From assembly GCA_964583615.1 (NCBI GenBank), contig CAZOWM010000004.1, positions 1-64,000 on the forward strand: 64,000 bases of DNA, read 5' to 3'. The translations under genes were made by a program, and so were the position numbers. Position 1 is the stretch's first letter. Each line of letters opens with the position of its first letter. The notes below the pieces were generated by a model. The model did not search any database and was not told where the DNA came from. It worked only from the letters and a program-made list of their open reading frames with translations. This stretch comes from CAZOWM01 sp964583615. Lineage in GTDB: Bacteria; Spirochaetota; B62-G9; DRHN01. Below are positions 35,878 to 43,756 of the stretch, piece by piece.

Positions 35878-37032
35878 ATGAATAAGTTAAATATTGGCCT
35901 GATTGGGGCCGGTCTCATCGGACGAACCCATAGTATTGCATTCAAGCTGGTAAAGGGATTCTTCGCGGAGAAAACAAAGGACGTTTCGTTGAATTTACTG
36001 GCCGAAGAGAATGAAGAGTCGGCACGCTCAGGTGCTGCGCATCTCGGATTCGATGAGTGGACGTCCGATTATCGCGAGTTACTAGGAAGGAAGGATATTC
36101 AGCTGGTGGTTGTTGCTGTCCCGAATAATAAACATAAAGAGATTGTACTCGAATCAATCCATTACGGAAAGAATATCCTCTGCGAGAAGCCTCTTGCCTT
36201 GAACGCATCTGATGCCAAGGAGATGTATGATGCCGCACAAAAGGCAGGCATAAAGCACGGTATCGGTTTCAATTACAGGAAGGCTCCGGCGGTTCTCCTG
36301 ATAAAACGCTGGGTGGAGCAGGGTCTGTTTGGTGACATGGTGAGCTACAGGAGCTCTTTTATCCAGGATTGGGGTGTGGATGAGAACGGACCCCTCAGCT
36401 GGAGATTTCAGAAAAAGATTGCGGGGAGCGGCAGTTTAGGGGACCTCGGCTCTCATTCGATCGATATGGCGAGGTTTCTTGTCGGAGAAGTGTCAGAGGT
36501 TATAGGAACGGTTTCCACTCACGTCAAGAAGCGGCCCATTGCAACAGGAGGATTAGGACATAAACAGGATACTGCTGCAGCAAAGTATGGAAAAGTGGAT
36601 GTTGATGATGTGTGTGACGTGCTTCTCAAGTTCGAGAATGGCGCACAGGGAGGAATCGTAGCAAGTCGGCTGGCACCTGGGAGAAAAAATCACTTTGAAT
36701 TCGAGGTTTACGGTACAAAAGCCGGTGTGTTTTTTGATTGGGAGAGACCCAACGAGGTGCTTTTTTCATCGGTGGACATGCCGGGTGATCAAAGTGGATT
36801 TAATCGTATTCTCGTTGGGGGCTTTCAACACCCGTATGGGGAGAGTCTCTGGCCGATTCCTGGCATGGGCATTGGATTCGGCGAGCCTTTTGCAGTACAG
36901 CTGTTCGAGATTATAGATGCAGTGATGAATAATAAGAAGATCTCTCCAACATTTTATGATGGATGGAAGATCAATCAGGTACTTGATGCGGTTGAGAGTT
37001 CTCTTAAAAAGAGAGCTTGGTGTAAGGTGTAA
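35878..37032 (+). CDS. Gfo/Idh/MocA-family oxidoreductase
   Basis: An NAD(P)-dependent dehydrogenase of 384 residues acting on sugars, cyclitols or sugar acids. The Rossmann motif GLIGAGLIGRTHS is at the N-terminus, and the catalytic-region motifs CEKPLAL and GDLGSHSIDMARF follow. GGAGGGTGGAC sits before the ATG at 35878; a GTG six bases upstream is less likely. It follows the permease by 30 bases, which suggests that it oxidises the sugar brought in by the transporter. The exact substrate cannot be deduced. Confidence 0.9.
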   Translation: MNKLNIGLIGAGLIGRTHSIAFKLVKGFFAEKTKDVSLNLLAEENEESARSGAAHLGFDEWTSDYRELLGRKDIQLVVVAVPNNKHKEIVLESIHYGKNILCEKPLALNASDAKEMYDAAQKAGIKHGIGFNYRKAPAVLLIKRWVEQGLFGDMVSYRSSFIQDWGVDENGPLSWRFQKKIAGSGSLGDLGSHSIDMARFLVGEVSEVIGTVSTHVKKRPIATGGLGHKQDTAAAKYGKVDVDDVCDVLLKFENGAQGGIVASRLAPGRKNHFEFEVYGTKAGVFFDWERPNEVLFSSVDMPGDQSGFNRILVGGFQHPYGESLWPIPGMGIGFGEPFAVQLFEIIDAVMNNKKISPTFYDGWKINQVLDAVESSLKKRAWCKV

Positions 37033-37070
37033 GGTAGTTTCAATACTATTCAACGATAGGAGGGCTACTT

Positions 37071-38045
37071 ATGAAATTAGGTGTTTTTATAGTACTCTAT
37101 GCGGACAAGTCGCTCAAAGAGGCGCTTGATACGATCGAGCCTTACAATTTAGATGCTGTGGAGATCGGATGCGGCGGATTCATCCCAAAAGCGCACTGTG
37201 ACCCAGACGAGCTGCTCAAGAATAAAACAAAGCTCAAAGAGTTCAAAGACGAGCTAAAGAAGCGCGATCTTATGCTGAGCACACTGAGCTGCCACGGTGA
37301 CGTCCTTCATCCTGATAAATCAATTTCTGGTCAGCACGAAGATGATCTAAAAAAGGCAATGCAGCTTTGTTCGGAACTGGAAATCGACAGGGTAGTAACC
37401 TTTTCCGGGTGTCCGGGAGACGGCAGCAATTCCAAAATTCCAAACTGGATCACTTGCCCATGGCCTGACTATTACCATGAAACCCTCGAGTGGCAGTGGA
37501 ACGAGTGCATCATTCCGAAGTGGAAAGAGCTCTCAGATTTCGGCAAGAAGTATGGAGTAAATAAAATATGTATCGAGATGCATCCTGGATTCTCAGTCTA
37601 CAATCCCGAGACGCTGCTCAGGCTACGAAATGCGGTGGGCGAGAGTATTGGTTCCAACTTCGATCCCAGCCACCTTTTCTGGCAGGGAATAGACCCGATT
37701 TTTGCAGTAAGGGAACTGAAGGAATGCATATTCCATGTACATGCCAAGGACAGTGTCGTTTCAAGAGCGGTCGCATCGAGATTCGGGGTTCTGGAAACAA
37801 AACCATTGAACAATAACTTCGAGCGTGCATGGAACTTCAAGACAGTTGGATATGGACATGGGGAAGATTTCTGGAGGGCTTTCATATGGGAGCTTCAGCA
37901 GATCGGGTATGATCATGTTCTGAGCATAGAGCATGAGGATCATCAGATGTCCATCGCTGAGGGTCTTGGCAAGGCTGTCGATTTCTTGAGAAACCACATT
38001 ATTGTTGAGAAGCCTGGGAAGCTTTGGTTTGAAAAGGAAGAATAG
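37071..38045 (+). CDS. sugar phosphate isomerase/epimerase (TIM barrel)
   Basis: A 324-residue protein of the xylose-isomerase-like TIM barrel family (COG1082, IolE/ketose-epimerase group). The metal ligands are visible in order: Glu in CIEMHPG, Asp and His in NFDPSHLFWQ, His in FHVHAKDS and Glu in LSIEHED. An AGGAGGG element precedes the ATG. It is the last gene of the ABC operon, and the pairing of dehydrogenase and isomerase is typical of pathways for inositol, 3-keto sugars or rare hexoses. Substrate unknown. Confidence 0.88.
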   Translation: MKLGVFIVLYADKSLKEALDTIEPYNLDAVEIGCGGFIPKAHCDPDELLKNKTKLKEFKDELKKRDLMLSTLSCHGDVLHPDKSISGQHEDDLKKAMQLCSELEIDRVVTFSGCPGDGSNSKIPNWITCPWPDYYHETLEWQWNECIIPKWKELSDFGKKYGVNKICIEMHPGFSVYNPETLLRLRNAVGESIGSNFDPSHLFWQGIDPIFAVRELKECIFHVHAKDSVVSRAVASRFGVLETKPLNNNFERAWNFKTVGYGHGEDFWRAFIWELQQIGYDHVLSIEHEDHQMSIAEGLGKAVDFLRNHIIVEKPGKLWFEKEE

Positions 38046-38056
38046 CGAAGCGAAAA

Positions 38057-38090
38057 TGACACACGTCCATCTTGAGATGTCCGTGTGTCA
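38057..38090 (+). terminator. long hairpin after the sugar operon
   Basis: TGACACACG pairs with CGTGTGTCA, with an inner CATC/GATG stem. It lies 12 bases past the isomerase stop. No T run follows, so it may be a terminator of weak type or a transcript-stabilising hairpin. Confidence 0.5.
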
Positions 38091-38148
38091 ATAATTATTA
38101 GGGATATTTTAGCATGGGATTATTCTCATATTATCAAGGAGAATACCC

Positions 38149-38192
38149 ATGAATACAGGACTCCCTAAAACATCCATCATCCTTTCCGATGA
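38149..38192 (+). CDS. 5' end of an unidentified gene, cut by assembly gap
   Basis: An AAGGAG ribosome-binding site at 38135-38142 precedes ATG at 38149, followed by 14 complete codons (MNTGLPKTSIILSD) and then the N run. On the far side, 38294-38347 is open for 17 codons up to TGA (ending HDSLFLKTD), which may be the same gene's 3' end. Repetitive genes such as transposases often break assemblies in this way, but I cannot identify it. Confidence 0.35.
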
Positions 38193-38292
38193 NNNNNNNN
38201 NNNNNNNNNNNNNNNNNNNNNNNNNNNNNNNNNNNNNNNNNNNNNNNNNNNNNNNNNNNNNNNNNNNNNNNNNNNNNNNNNNNNNNNNNNNN
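38193..38292. other. assembly gap of 100 N
   Basis: A placeholder of exactly 100 bases. The flanks share no obvious overlap, unlike the first gap. Its true length is unknown, and it interrupts the gene start at 38149. Between 38348 and 38444 I see nothing else. Confidence 0.98.
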
Positions 38293-38444
38293 CATTTATA
38301 ACAACTTAAATCTTTCCCATGATTCACTTTTTTTGAAAACAGACTGAATACTATCATATACTTAATGAAAGAACGAGGGAGTCGGGTGATTTTCGAAAAA
38401 TGTGCTACTTTTAAGCAAGTAACATTTTTAAACGGATAAAGGCG

Positions 38445-38702
38445 ATGCCACATCTCCTCTGCAGCGGCTGTCACAGACAATTTGTCACAGGAGAAGTCAT
38501 CTTCGGTGTGCCCTCACTGCGGAGCCCTGCCTATTACATCTGTTCAAAAGACACTCTCCCGTCAGAATATGAAGCCGCGTTACGGGAAAAGTGCGGGGGG
38601 GGATTTTACTGCTTCAGGTGTTTTCTGAAACGTGGAGGGGAGATTCTTGTTCCTCTCTCACATCCTGCGCACATATATGCTGACGCTGAACCCCAGGATT
38701 AG
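38445..38702 (+). CDS. small Cys-rich hypothetical protein (85 aa)
   Basis: Six cysteines, including two CxxC pairs (LCSGCH at residues 6-9 and YCFRCF at 56-59) suggest a zinc-binding fold. I do not recognise a family. An AAAGG element three bases before the ATG is acceptable but close. It precedes the OmpR-type regulator by 65 bases. Confidence 0.5.
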   Translation: MPHLLCSGCHRQFVTGEVIFGVPSLRSPAYYICSKDTLPSEYEAALREKCGGGFYCFRCFLKRGGEILVPLSHPAHIYADAEPQD

Positions 38703-38767
38703 CATGATTTTTACAGAAAACCGGAATATTCCTTGATTTTCTCCCGAAATCGGGCAAGATTCACTGT

Positions 38768-39457
38768 ATGGCAAAGCTGATATTCGTCGAGGATAACGAA
38801 TCGATCCGGGAAGCCGCCTCTTCATACCTGCGGCTTGATAATCACGAGGTTTATGAGTTCGGTAGGCTCGGTGGCGTACTCGATGCAATCAAAATGAAAA
38901 ACCCTGACCTTGTTATACTCGACGTCATGCTTCCTGATGGAGACGGTTTTCAATTTGCAAAAAAAATCAGGTCGTTTTCTCAGGTCCCCATCCTTTTTCT
39001 CACCGCACGGTCGTCTGAATCAGACCGGATCACCGGTTTTGAGGTGGGCGGAGACGACTATGTGGCAAAGCCGTTCTCGCCCAGGGAGCTGGTCCTCAGG
39101 GTGAAATCCATTTTGAAGAGAACGGCGCGGACCGATGCGGTGGAAAAAACAATCGGTTCCTGGCGGCTCGGCGAAAGTGTGCTGAAAATTGACAGTGTCT
39201 CGCACAGGGCAATAATCAGGGAAAAGGAGCTCCAGCTCACCTCAGCGGAGTGGAAGATTTTGTGGACGCTTGCCACGAATGAAGGCACGGTTTTCTCCAG
39301 GGACCGACTGCTGGGGGAGTGCCTCGATTACAGTGCCGAAGGTTCCGAACGGACGATAGACACACATATAAAAAACCTGCGAGTAAAGCTCGGGGATGCG
39401 GGCTGGATCGAAACTGTTCGCGGATGGGGTTACAGGTTTGCGGGGAAACGGCAGTGA
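38768..39457 (+). CDS. OmpR-family response regulator
   Basis: Receiver domain with acidic residues ED7-8, phospho-accepting Asp in LVILDVMLPDGDG and Lys in YVAKPFSPREL, then a winged-helix DNA-binding domain (ERTIDTHIKNLRVKLG, VRGWGYRF). Length 229 aa is standard. It ends four bases into the kinase gene, so the two are translated together. Targets are unknown, but the secreted protein gene downstream is a candidate. Confidence 0.93.
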   Translation: MAKLIFVEDNESIREAASSYLRLDNHEVYEFGRLGGVLDAIKMKNPDLVILDVMLPDGDGFQFAKKIRSFSQVPILFLTARSSESDRITGFEVGGDDYVAKPFSPRELVLRVKSILKRTARTDAVEKTIGSWRLGESVLKIDSVSHRAIIREKELQLTSAEWKILWTLATNEGTVFSRDRLLGECLDYSAEGSERTIDTHIKNLRVKLGDAGWIETVRGWGYRFAGKRQ

Positions 39458-40800
39458 AACGCCTGTTTTTTACGCTTTTTCTTTCATTTCTTGCTTCTCT
39501 CCTTCTCTTCATTGCGATTCTCATGGCTGTCTCAGTGTTCGGATTTCGCCGTTCCTCATCAGGCTGGGGAGACGAGCAGAGAAAAATCGTTGAGCAAAAG
39601 GTTATCCAGATACTGAAGGAGGTCCTTCCACTCGAAAGAGATGAAAAAGCAGACCTCCTCAGCACACGGCTGTCAGCGCTGCTCCCCCAGTCGATCAGCC
39701 TCGAAGTGTACGACAGGGACAAAACCGTTCTCTATCTTCATTCCACGCAGCGCGGTATGGGCCGCAGGCGCATGTCTGACAGCCGTATGATGACGGGCGA
39801 TATCCACACGCTTCCCCTCGAACTAGTGAGAGTGCGGGGCACGCTCTACGGCTACTACAGGATCGGCTCTGCAGGGTTTGGATCCGATATCGCAAACCTG
39901 AGGTTTCTCCGGTCAATGCGAGAAACCGTGTGGTTCGGGGTTGCAGGAGCTTTTGCACTCTCACTCGTTCTTGCACTCGTTCTCTCGCGAAGGCTTTCGG
40001 GCTCTGCTCAGGAGGTCGCACACGCCATACACAGAATGGCGCATGGAGATCTTTCGGTGAGAATCTCCGAGAAGGGGGTTCGGGAAATCGCCCTCATCGC
40101 ACGCTCCGCAAACAAGCTCGGGAAAAAGCTCGAGAGTGAGGAGGGTCTCCGTCAACAGTGGGCGGCAGATATTGCGCACGACCTCAGAACTCCGCTTTCC
40201 GCGCTCAAATCCCAGCTTGAAGGGATGCACGACGGAGTGCTTGAAAAAACCCCTGCACGCATCCGCCGCACACTACAGGAGCTTTCGCGAGTCGAAGCGC
40301 TCGTGAGCGACCTCGGAGAGCTCACCCGTCTGGAGTCCCCTGAAATGCGGATATCACTAAAAGAAGTGAAAACCGCCGAATTCTTCAAGGAACTCAAAAA
40401 TCGTTTTTCCCACCAGATAGAAAAAAAGTCCATTACTGCGCACTGGGATGCCACAACGAAGGCTTTTTACGGAGACGAACAGCTTCTCCTCAGGGCAATA
40501 TCGAATTTAATTTCGAACGCACTCAGGCACACTCCAGAATACGGGAGCATTCGCGTTGGTATCGCACAAACCGATTCCGCACGTACCTTTTTCGTATTCA
40601 ATTCTGGAGATCCGATTCCGGCAGATGAGCTCCCCAAGGTGTTCGACCGTCTCTTTCGCGGGGAGTACGCACGAACTTCCCCCGGGACCGGGCTCGGGCT
40701 CACAATCGCAAAAAAAATCGCCCAGCTTCACGGCGGAACCGTGACCATCGAGAGCAGCGAGACCGAGGGCACCACGGTTCGCATGACGATTCCTGCCTGA
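39454..40800 (+). CDS. membrane sensor histidine kinase, BaeS-like
   Basis: Two transmembrane helices (about residues 4-28 and 155-178) flank a periplasmic sensor of about 120 residues. HAMP linker, HisKA with AADIAHDLRTPLSALKSQLEG (the His is the phosphorylation site), N box NLISNALRHTPEYG and the ATP lid motif GTGLGLTIAKK follow (448 aa). Layout and the HisKA string resemble BaeS. The GTG at 39454 overlaps the regulator stop (GTGA); no upstream start is compatible with a leading membrane helix. Confidence 0.92.
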   Translation: MKRLFFTLFLSFLASLLLFIAILMAVSVFGFRRSSSGWGDEQRKIVEQKVIQILKEVLPLERDEKADLLSTRLSALLPQSISLEVYDRDKTVLYLHSTQRGMGRRRMSDSRMMTGDIHTLPLELVRVRGTLYGYYRIGSAGFGSDIANLRFLRSMRETVWFGVAGAFALSLVLALVLSRRLSGSAQEVAHAIHRMAHGDLSVRISEKGVREIALIARSANKLGKKLESEEGLRQQWAADIAHDLRTPLSALKSQLEGMHDGVLEKTPARIRRTLQELSRVEALVSDLGELTRLESPEMRISLKEVKTAEFFKELKNRFSHQIEKKSITAHWDATTKAFYGDEQLLLRAISNLISNALRHTPEYGSIRVGIAQTDSARTFFVFNSGDPIPADELPKVFDRLFRGEYARTSPGTGLGLTIAKKIAQLHGGTVTIESSETEGTTVRMTIPA

Positions 40801-40890
40801 ATTCTTCACACGATCTCCATACAATGTCCATCAGAACCACGTGAACCACGCCTATACTGTTGGTAAACATTAAAAAATGGAGGTAACAAA

Positions 40891-41415
40891 ATGTTGAAGA
40901 AAACACTAATCATTCTTGTCGCACTGTCGGTTGTGGCGACGCTCGTGTATGCTGATCTGCAGCAGGGAAGAGACATTGTGCAAACCGGGGAGATCATCAG
41001 CCTCGATGGAACGCTCGTGTCCAATCAGTCCGAATGGTACGTTGACACGGAAGAGGGACGCTATCAGCTTCATCTCGGAAACAAAGACCAGCTTTTGTCC
41101 ACGGGTGCAGATCTCACCGAAGACGCTTCAGTTACAGTAGAAGGCTGGGTTACCGGCAAAAACATCGCGGTGTATCGCATAACCATGGGGGAAGTAACCT
41201 ATGCGTTCCGCTCTGAAGACGGGCGCCCGCTCTGGAGCGGCAAAGGTGATCGCATGGCGTGGAACCGAAACAGAATGCGCGACAGTGGTGAATTCGATTT
41301 CGACAATTGTCCACGAAATCGAAGAGATTTCGTCGGCTTTGAAAAAAACAGATCTCCGCGAAACAACGCAGATCCGCAGTACAAGCTGCAAAGGAATTTC
41401 CAGGAGGAGCTGTAA
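40891..41415 (+). CDS. exported small protein downstream of the two-component pair
   Basis: Signal peptide residues 1-21 (LVALSVVATLVYA), then about 80 residues with an OB-fold-like beta pattern (GEIISLDGTLV ... VTVEGWVTGK), and a C-terminal tail rich in Arg and Asn. GGAGG precedes the ATG. It is 90 bases past the kinase gene in the same direction, and a strong terminator follows. Like CpxP or Spy it may be a target or modulator of the kinase; this is inferred from position only. Confidence 0.7.
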   Translation: MLKKTLIILVALSVVATLVYADLQQGRDIVQTGEIISLDGTLVSNQSEWYVDTEEGRYQLHLGNKDQLLSTGADLTEDASVTVEGWVTGKNIAVYRITMGEVTYAFRSEDGRPLWSGKGDRMAWNRNRMRDSGEFDFDNCPRNRRDFVGFEKNRSPRNNADPQYKLQRNFQEEL

Positions 41416-41430
41416 CCTTTTTCGCACTGT

Positions 41431-41468
41431 AAAAGGTGCCGGAAGATTCGGTTTTCCGGCACCTTTTT
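41431..41468 (+). terminator. intrinsic terminator
   Basis: AAAAGGTGCCGGAA pairs with TTCCGGCACCTTTT around a short loop, followed by a T run, 15 bases after the secreted-protein stop. Confidence 0.93.
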
Positions 41469-41545
41469 CTTTTCACTCTTTATTTTCCTTTTTTCGATAC
41501 CGTCCCGTGCAGACCGAAAACACCGTTCCCGAGACTCACCTCATG

Positions 41546-42325
41546 TTAATTCAGGTCGGTGACGATCCGATCATAATGCACGTCGAGGTTCGAACCTGCC
41601 TCCTCATCAACGATCAAAATCGCCTTTCTGTGCATCTGCACCATGCTCGCGGGCACCTGAGCGGTGATCGGTCCTTCAACGGTCATCTTGATTGCCCGGG
41701 CCTTTTCCTTTCCTCTCGCGATCAGTAGAACGAGCCGTGCGTTCATGATCGTTCCGATTCCCATGGTGATTGCGTATCTGGGAACCTTTTTGATGTCGTT
41801 CTCGAAAAATCGTGAGTTGGCCGCCCGTGTATTCTCCGCCAGTGTCTTTATCCGTGTGAGTGCGCCTAGCGACGACCCCGGTTCGTTGAACCCGACATGG
41901 CCGTTTACACCGATTCCTAAAAGCTGGAGGTCGATTCCTCCTGCCTCTCTGATCCTGTCCTCATACCAGTCACAGTATTTGTGGATTCTGGGGAGGTCGT
42001 TCACATCCACCATTCCTGACGGGATGTGGACGAACCGCTCGTTCACGTTTATGTGGTTGAAGAAATTTTCATACATGAAGTAGTGATAGCTCTGCGGGTG
42101 TGAGGGCGGAAGCCCGAGATACTCGTCAAGATTGAACGTGGTAACTTTCGAGAAATCGAGCCCTTCCTCCTTGTGCATGCGTATGAGCTCCCGATAGACC
42201 CCAAGAGGGGTGCTTCCTGTTGCAAGGCCTAGCGTGGCTGTAGGCCTCTCCCGCATAATCTCGGAAATAACCCGGGCTGCCTCCTTACTCATCTGCTCAT
42301 AATTCTTTTTTATCACTACAAGCAT
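41546..42325 (-). CDS. nagB: glucosamine-6-phosphate deaminase
   Basis: Converts glucosamine 6-phosphate to fructose 6-phosphate and ammonia (259 aa). Family strings TFNLDEYLGLP, GIGVNGHVGFNEPGS (with the catalytic His) and the phosphate loop GLATGSTPLG are present. ATGs at 42331 and 42325 are both possible; GAGGAG is correctly spaced only for 42325. The start overlaps the end of the preceding citrate-synthase-like gene by 29 bases. It is the last gene of the nagA operon and completes GlcNAc-6-phosphate use. Confidence 0.95.
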   Translation of the reverse strand: MLVVIKKNYEQMSKEAARVISEIMRERPTATLGLATGSTPLGVYRELIRMHKEEGLDFSKVTTFNLDEYLGLPPSHPQSYHYFMYENFFNHINVNERFVHIPSGMVDVNDLPRIHKYCDWYEDRIREAGGIDLQLLGIGVNGHVGFNEPGSSLGALTRIKTLAENTRAANSRFFENDIKKVPRYAITMGIGTIMNARLVLLIARGKEKARAIKMTVEGPITAQVPASMVQMHRKAILIVDEEAGSNLDVHYDRIVTDLN

Positions 42326-43724
42326 TCTCATCTCTCCTCGTTTCCTTTTTTGTACGACTTTTATACAACTCCGGAAAATGAATCTTTACCTGCTGTTCGA
42401 GTTCCTCCTCAGATATCGCCGTGAGCCTTCCCTCCTTTTCATACTGGTCCATGACCCAGCGCTGGATTTTTGCAACCCTTGTGAGGGTAAGTCGCTTCGA
42501 TCCCTTCAGCCCGAGGAAATTGTTCACCCAGAGCGCGATACCGTCAGTACCTGATTTGTCTGTGATCGCCACTTTCGGAGGGCGGCCGAGAAGCGTCCCG
42601 GTGTCGAATATGTTGTAGATCTCCTCGTGTTTTCTCAGTCCCTTCGCGTGGATCCCTGCACGAGTGGTGTTGAAATCCCTGCCTGCAAAAGGGTAATTCG
42701 AAGGAATCTCGACGCCGACCTCATTCTGAAAATAGCGTGCGAGATCCCGTATTACCCGTAAGTCCATCCCGTTGAGAGATCCCTTGAGGCCAGCGTATTC
42801 GATGAGCGCTCCCTCCAGCGGAGGGTTCCCTGTGCGCTCCCCGAACCCGAATATAGTCGTATTGAGCGCATCCGCTCCGTAAATCCACGCCGTTGCTCCG
42901 TTTATGTGAACCTTGTGAAAATCGTTGTGCCCGTGCCACTCGAGACGGCGGGAGGGAATGCCGCACTCCTCGCGCACGCGCCATATGAGCTTTGGAATCG
43001 AGCGCGGTTCCGCAACATTTGGAAAGGAAAGCCCGAATCCCATTGTGTCGCAGAGACGAATCTTCACCTTTTGCTGCACGGGCAGCTGTTCTGACAGCCG
43101 CTCGAGCCGCTGCACAAAGGGCAGGACAAACCCCTTGATGTCCGCCCTTGTGACATCCTCAAGATGACAACGCGGACGGACCCCGCAGTCGAGCGCTGCC
43201 TCCACCACTCTGAGATAGTCTGCCAACGCTTCCCCTCGAGTCTGTTTTTGCTTGAGAAAGATATGGTAGTCCGAGCAGGAGGTAAGAATTCCTGTTTCTT
43301 TCAGGCCGGTTTCCTTCACGAGCCGTAAATCACCGATGCTCGCACGTATCCACCCCGTGATCTGGGGATAGGAAAGCCCCATAGCCATGCACTCTTCCAT
43401 TGCCCGGCGGTCCTTTTTCGAGTAGAGAAAAAATTCCGTCTGTCTCACCACGCCGTTTTTCCCGCCGAGCTCGGAAAACATACGAAATATTCGCTTTATC
43501 TGCTCCACAGTATAGGGAGGCCTCGCCTGCTGTCCGTCCCTGAAGGTCGTGTCGGTGACGTGAATATCTCTGGTCAGCATATCTTCAGGATCAAAGACGA
43601 CCTCTGTTCCTTCAATGGTCTCCTTTATCGGCGCTTCAAAGCGAATAGCAGGCGGCCTGCTGTAGGGAAAGATTGCTTTCATGAAGTGCGGGTTTGATAT
43701 ATCCTGAAGGTCGTACTCGGCCAA
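42297..43724 (-). CDS. HMGL/isopropylmalate-synthase-like protein, probable Re-citrate synthase
   Basis: A DRE-TIM metallolyase family acyltransferase (475 aa). The metal-binding DTTFRDGQQ motif and HGHN (EWHGHNDFHK) are conserved. The strings RPPYTVEQI, RQTEFFLYSKKDRR and GERTGNPPLEG, as I recall, mark the branch with Clostridium kluyveri Re-citrate synthase rather than true LeuA, and the LeuA regulatory domain is absent. It would condense oxaloacetate with acetyl-CoA. The start is TTG, with AAGGAG five bases before it. It lies inside the nagA-nagB operon, linking GlcNAc breakdown to citrate or amino-acid synthesis; homocitrate synthesis remains possible. Confidence 0.75.
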   Translation of the reverse strand: MAEYDLQDISNPHFMKAIFPYSRPPAIRFEAPIKETIEGTEVVFDPEDMLTRDIHVTDTTFRDGQQARPPYTVEQIKRIFRMFSELGGKNGVVRQTEFFLYSKKDRRAMEECMAMGLSYPQITGWIRASIGDLRLVKETGLKETGILTSCSDYHIFLKQKQTRGEALADYLRVVEAALDCGVRPRCHLEDVTRADIKGFVLPFVQRLERLSEQLPVQQKVKIRLCDTMGFGLSFPNVAEPRSIPKLIWRVREECGIPSRRLEWHGHNDFHKVHINGATAWIYGADALNTTIFGFGERTGNPPLEGALIEYAGLKGSLNGMDLRVIRDLARYFQNEVGVEIPSNYPFAGRDFNTTRAGIHAKGLRKHEEIYNIFDTGTLLGRPPKVAITDKSGTDGIALWVNNFLGLKGSKRLTLTRVAKIQRWVMDQYEKEGRLTAISEEELEQQVKIHFPELYKSRTKKETRRDENACSDKKEL

Positions 43725-43756
43725 TTGTTCTCCTTCCTCTTTTTTTTCAGGCTTTT

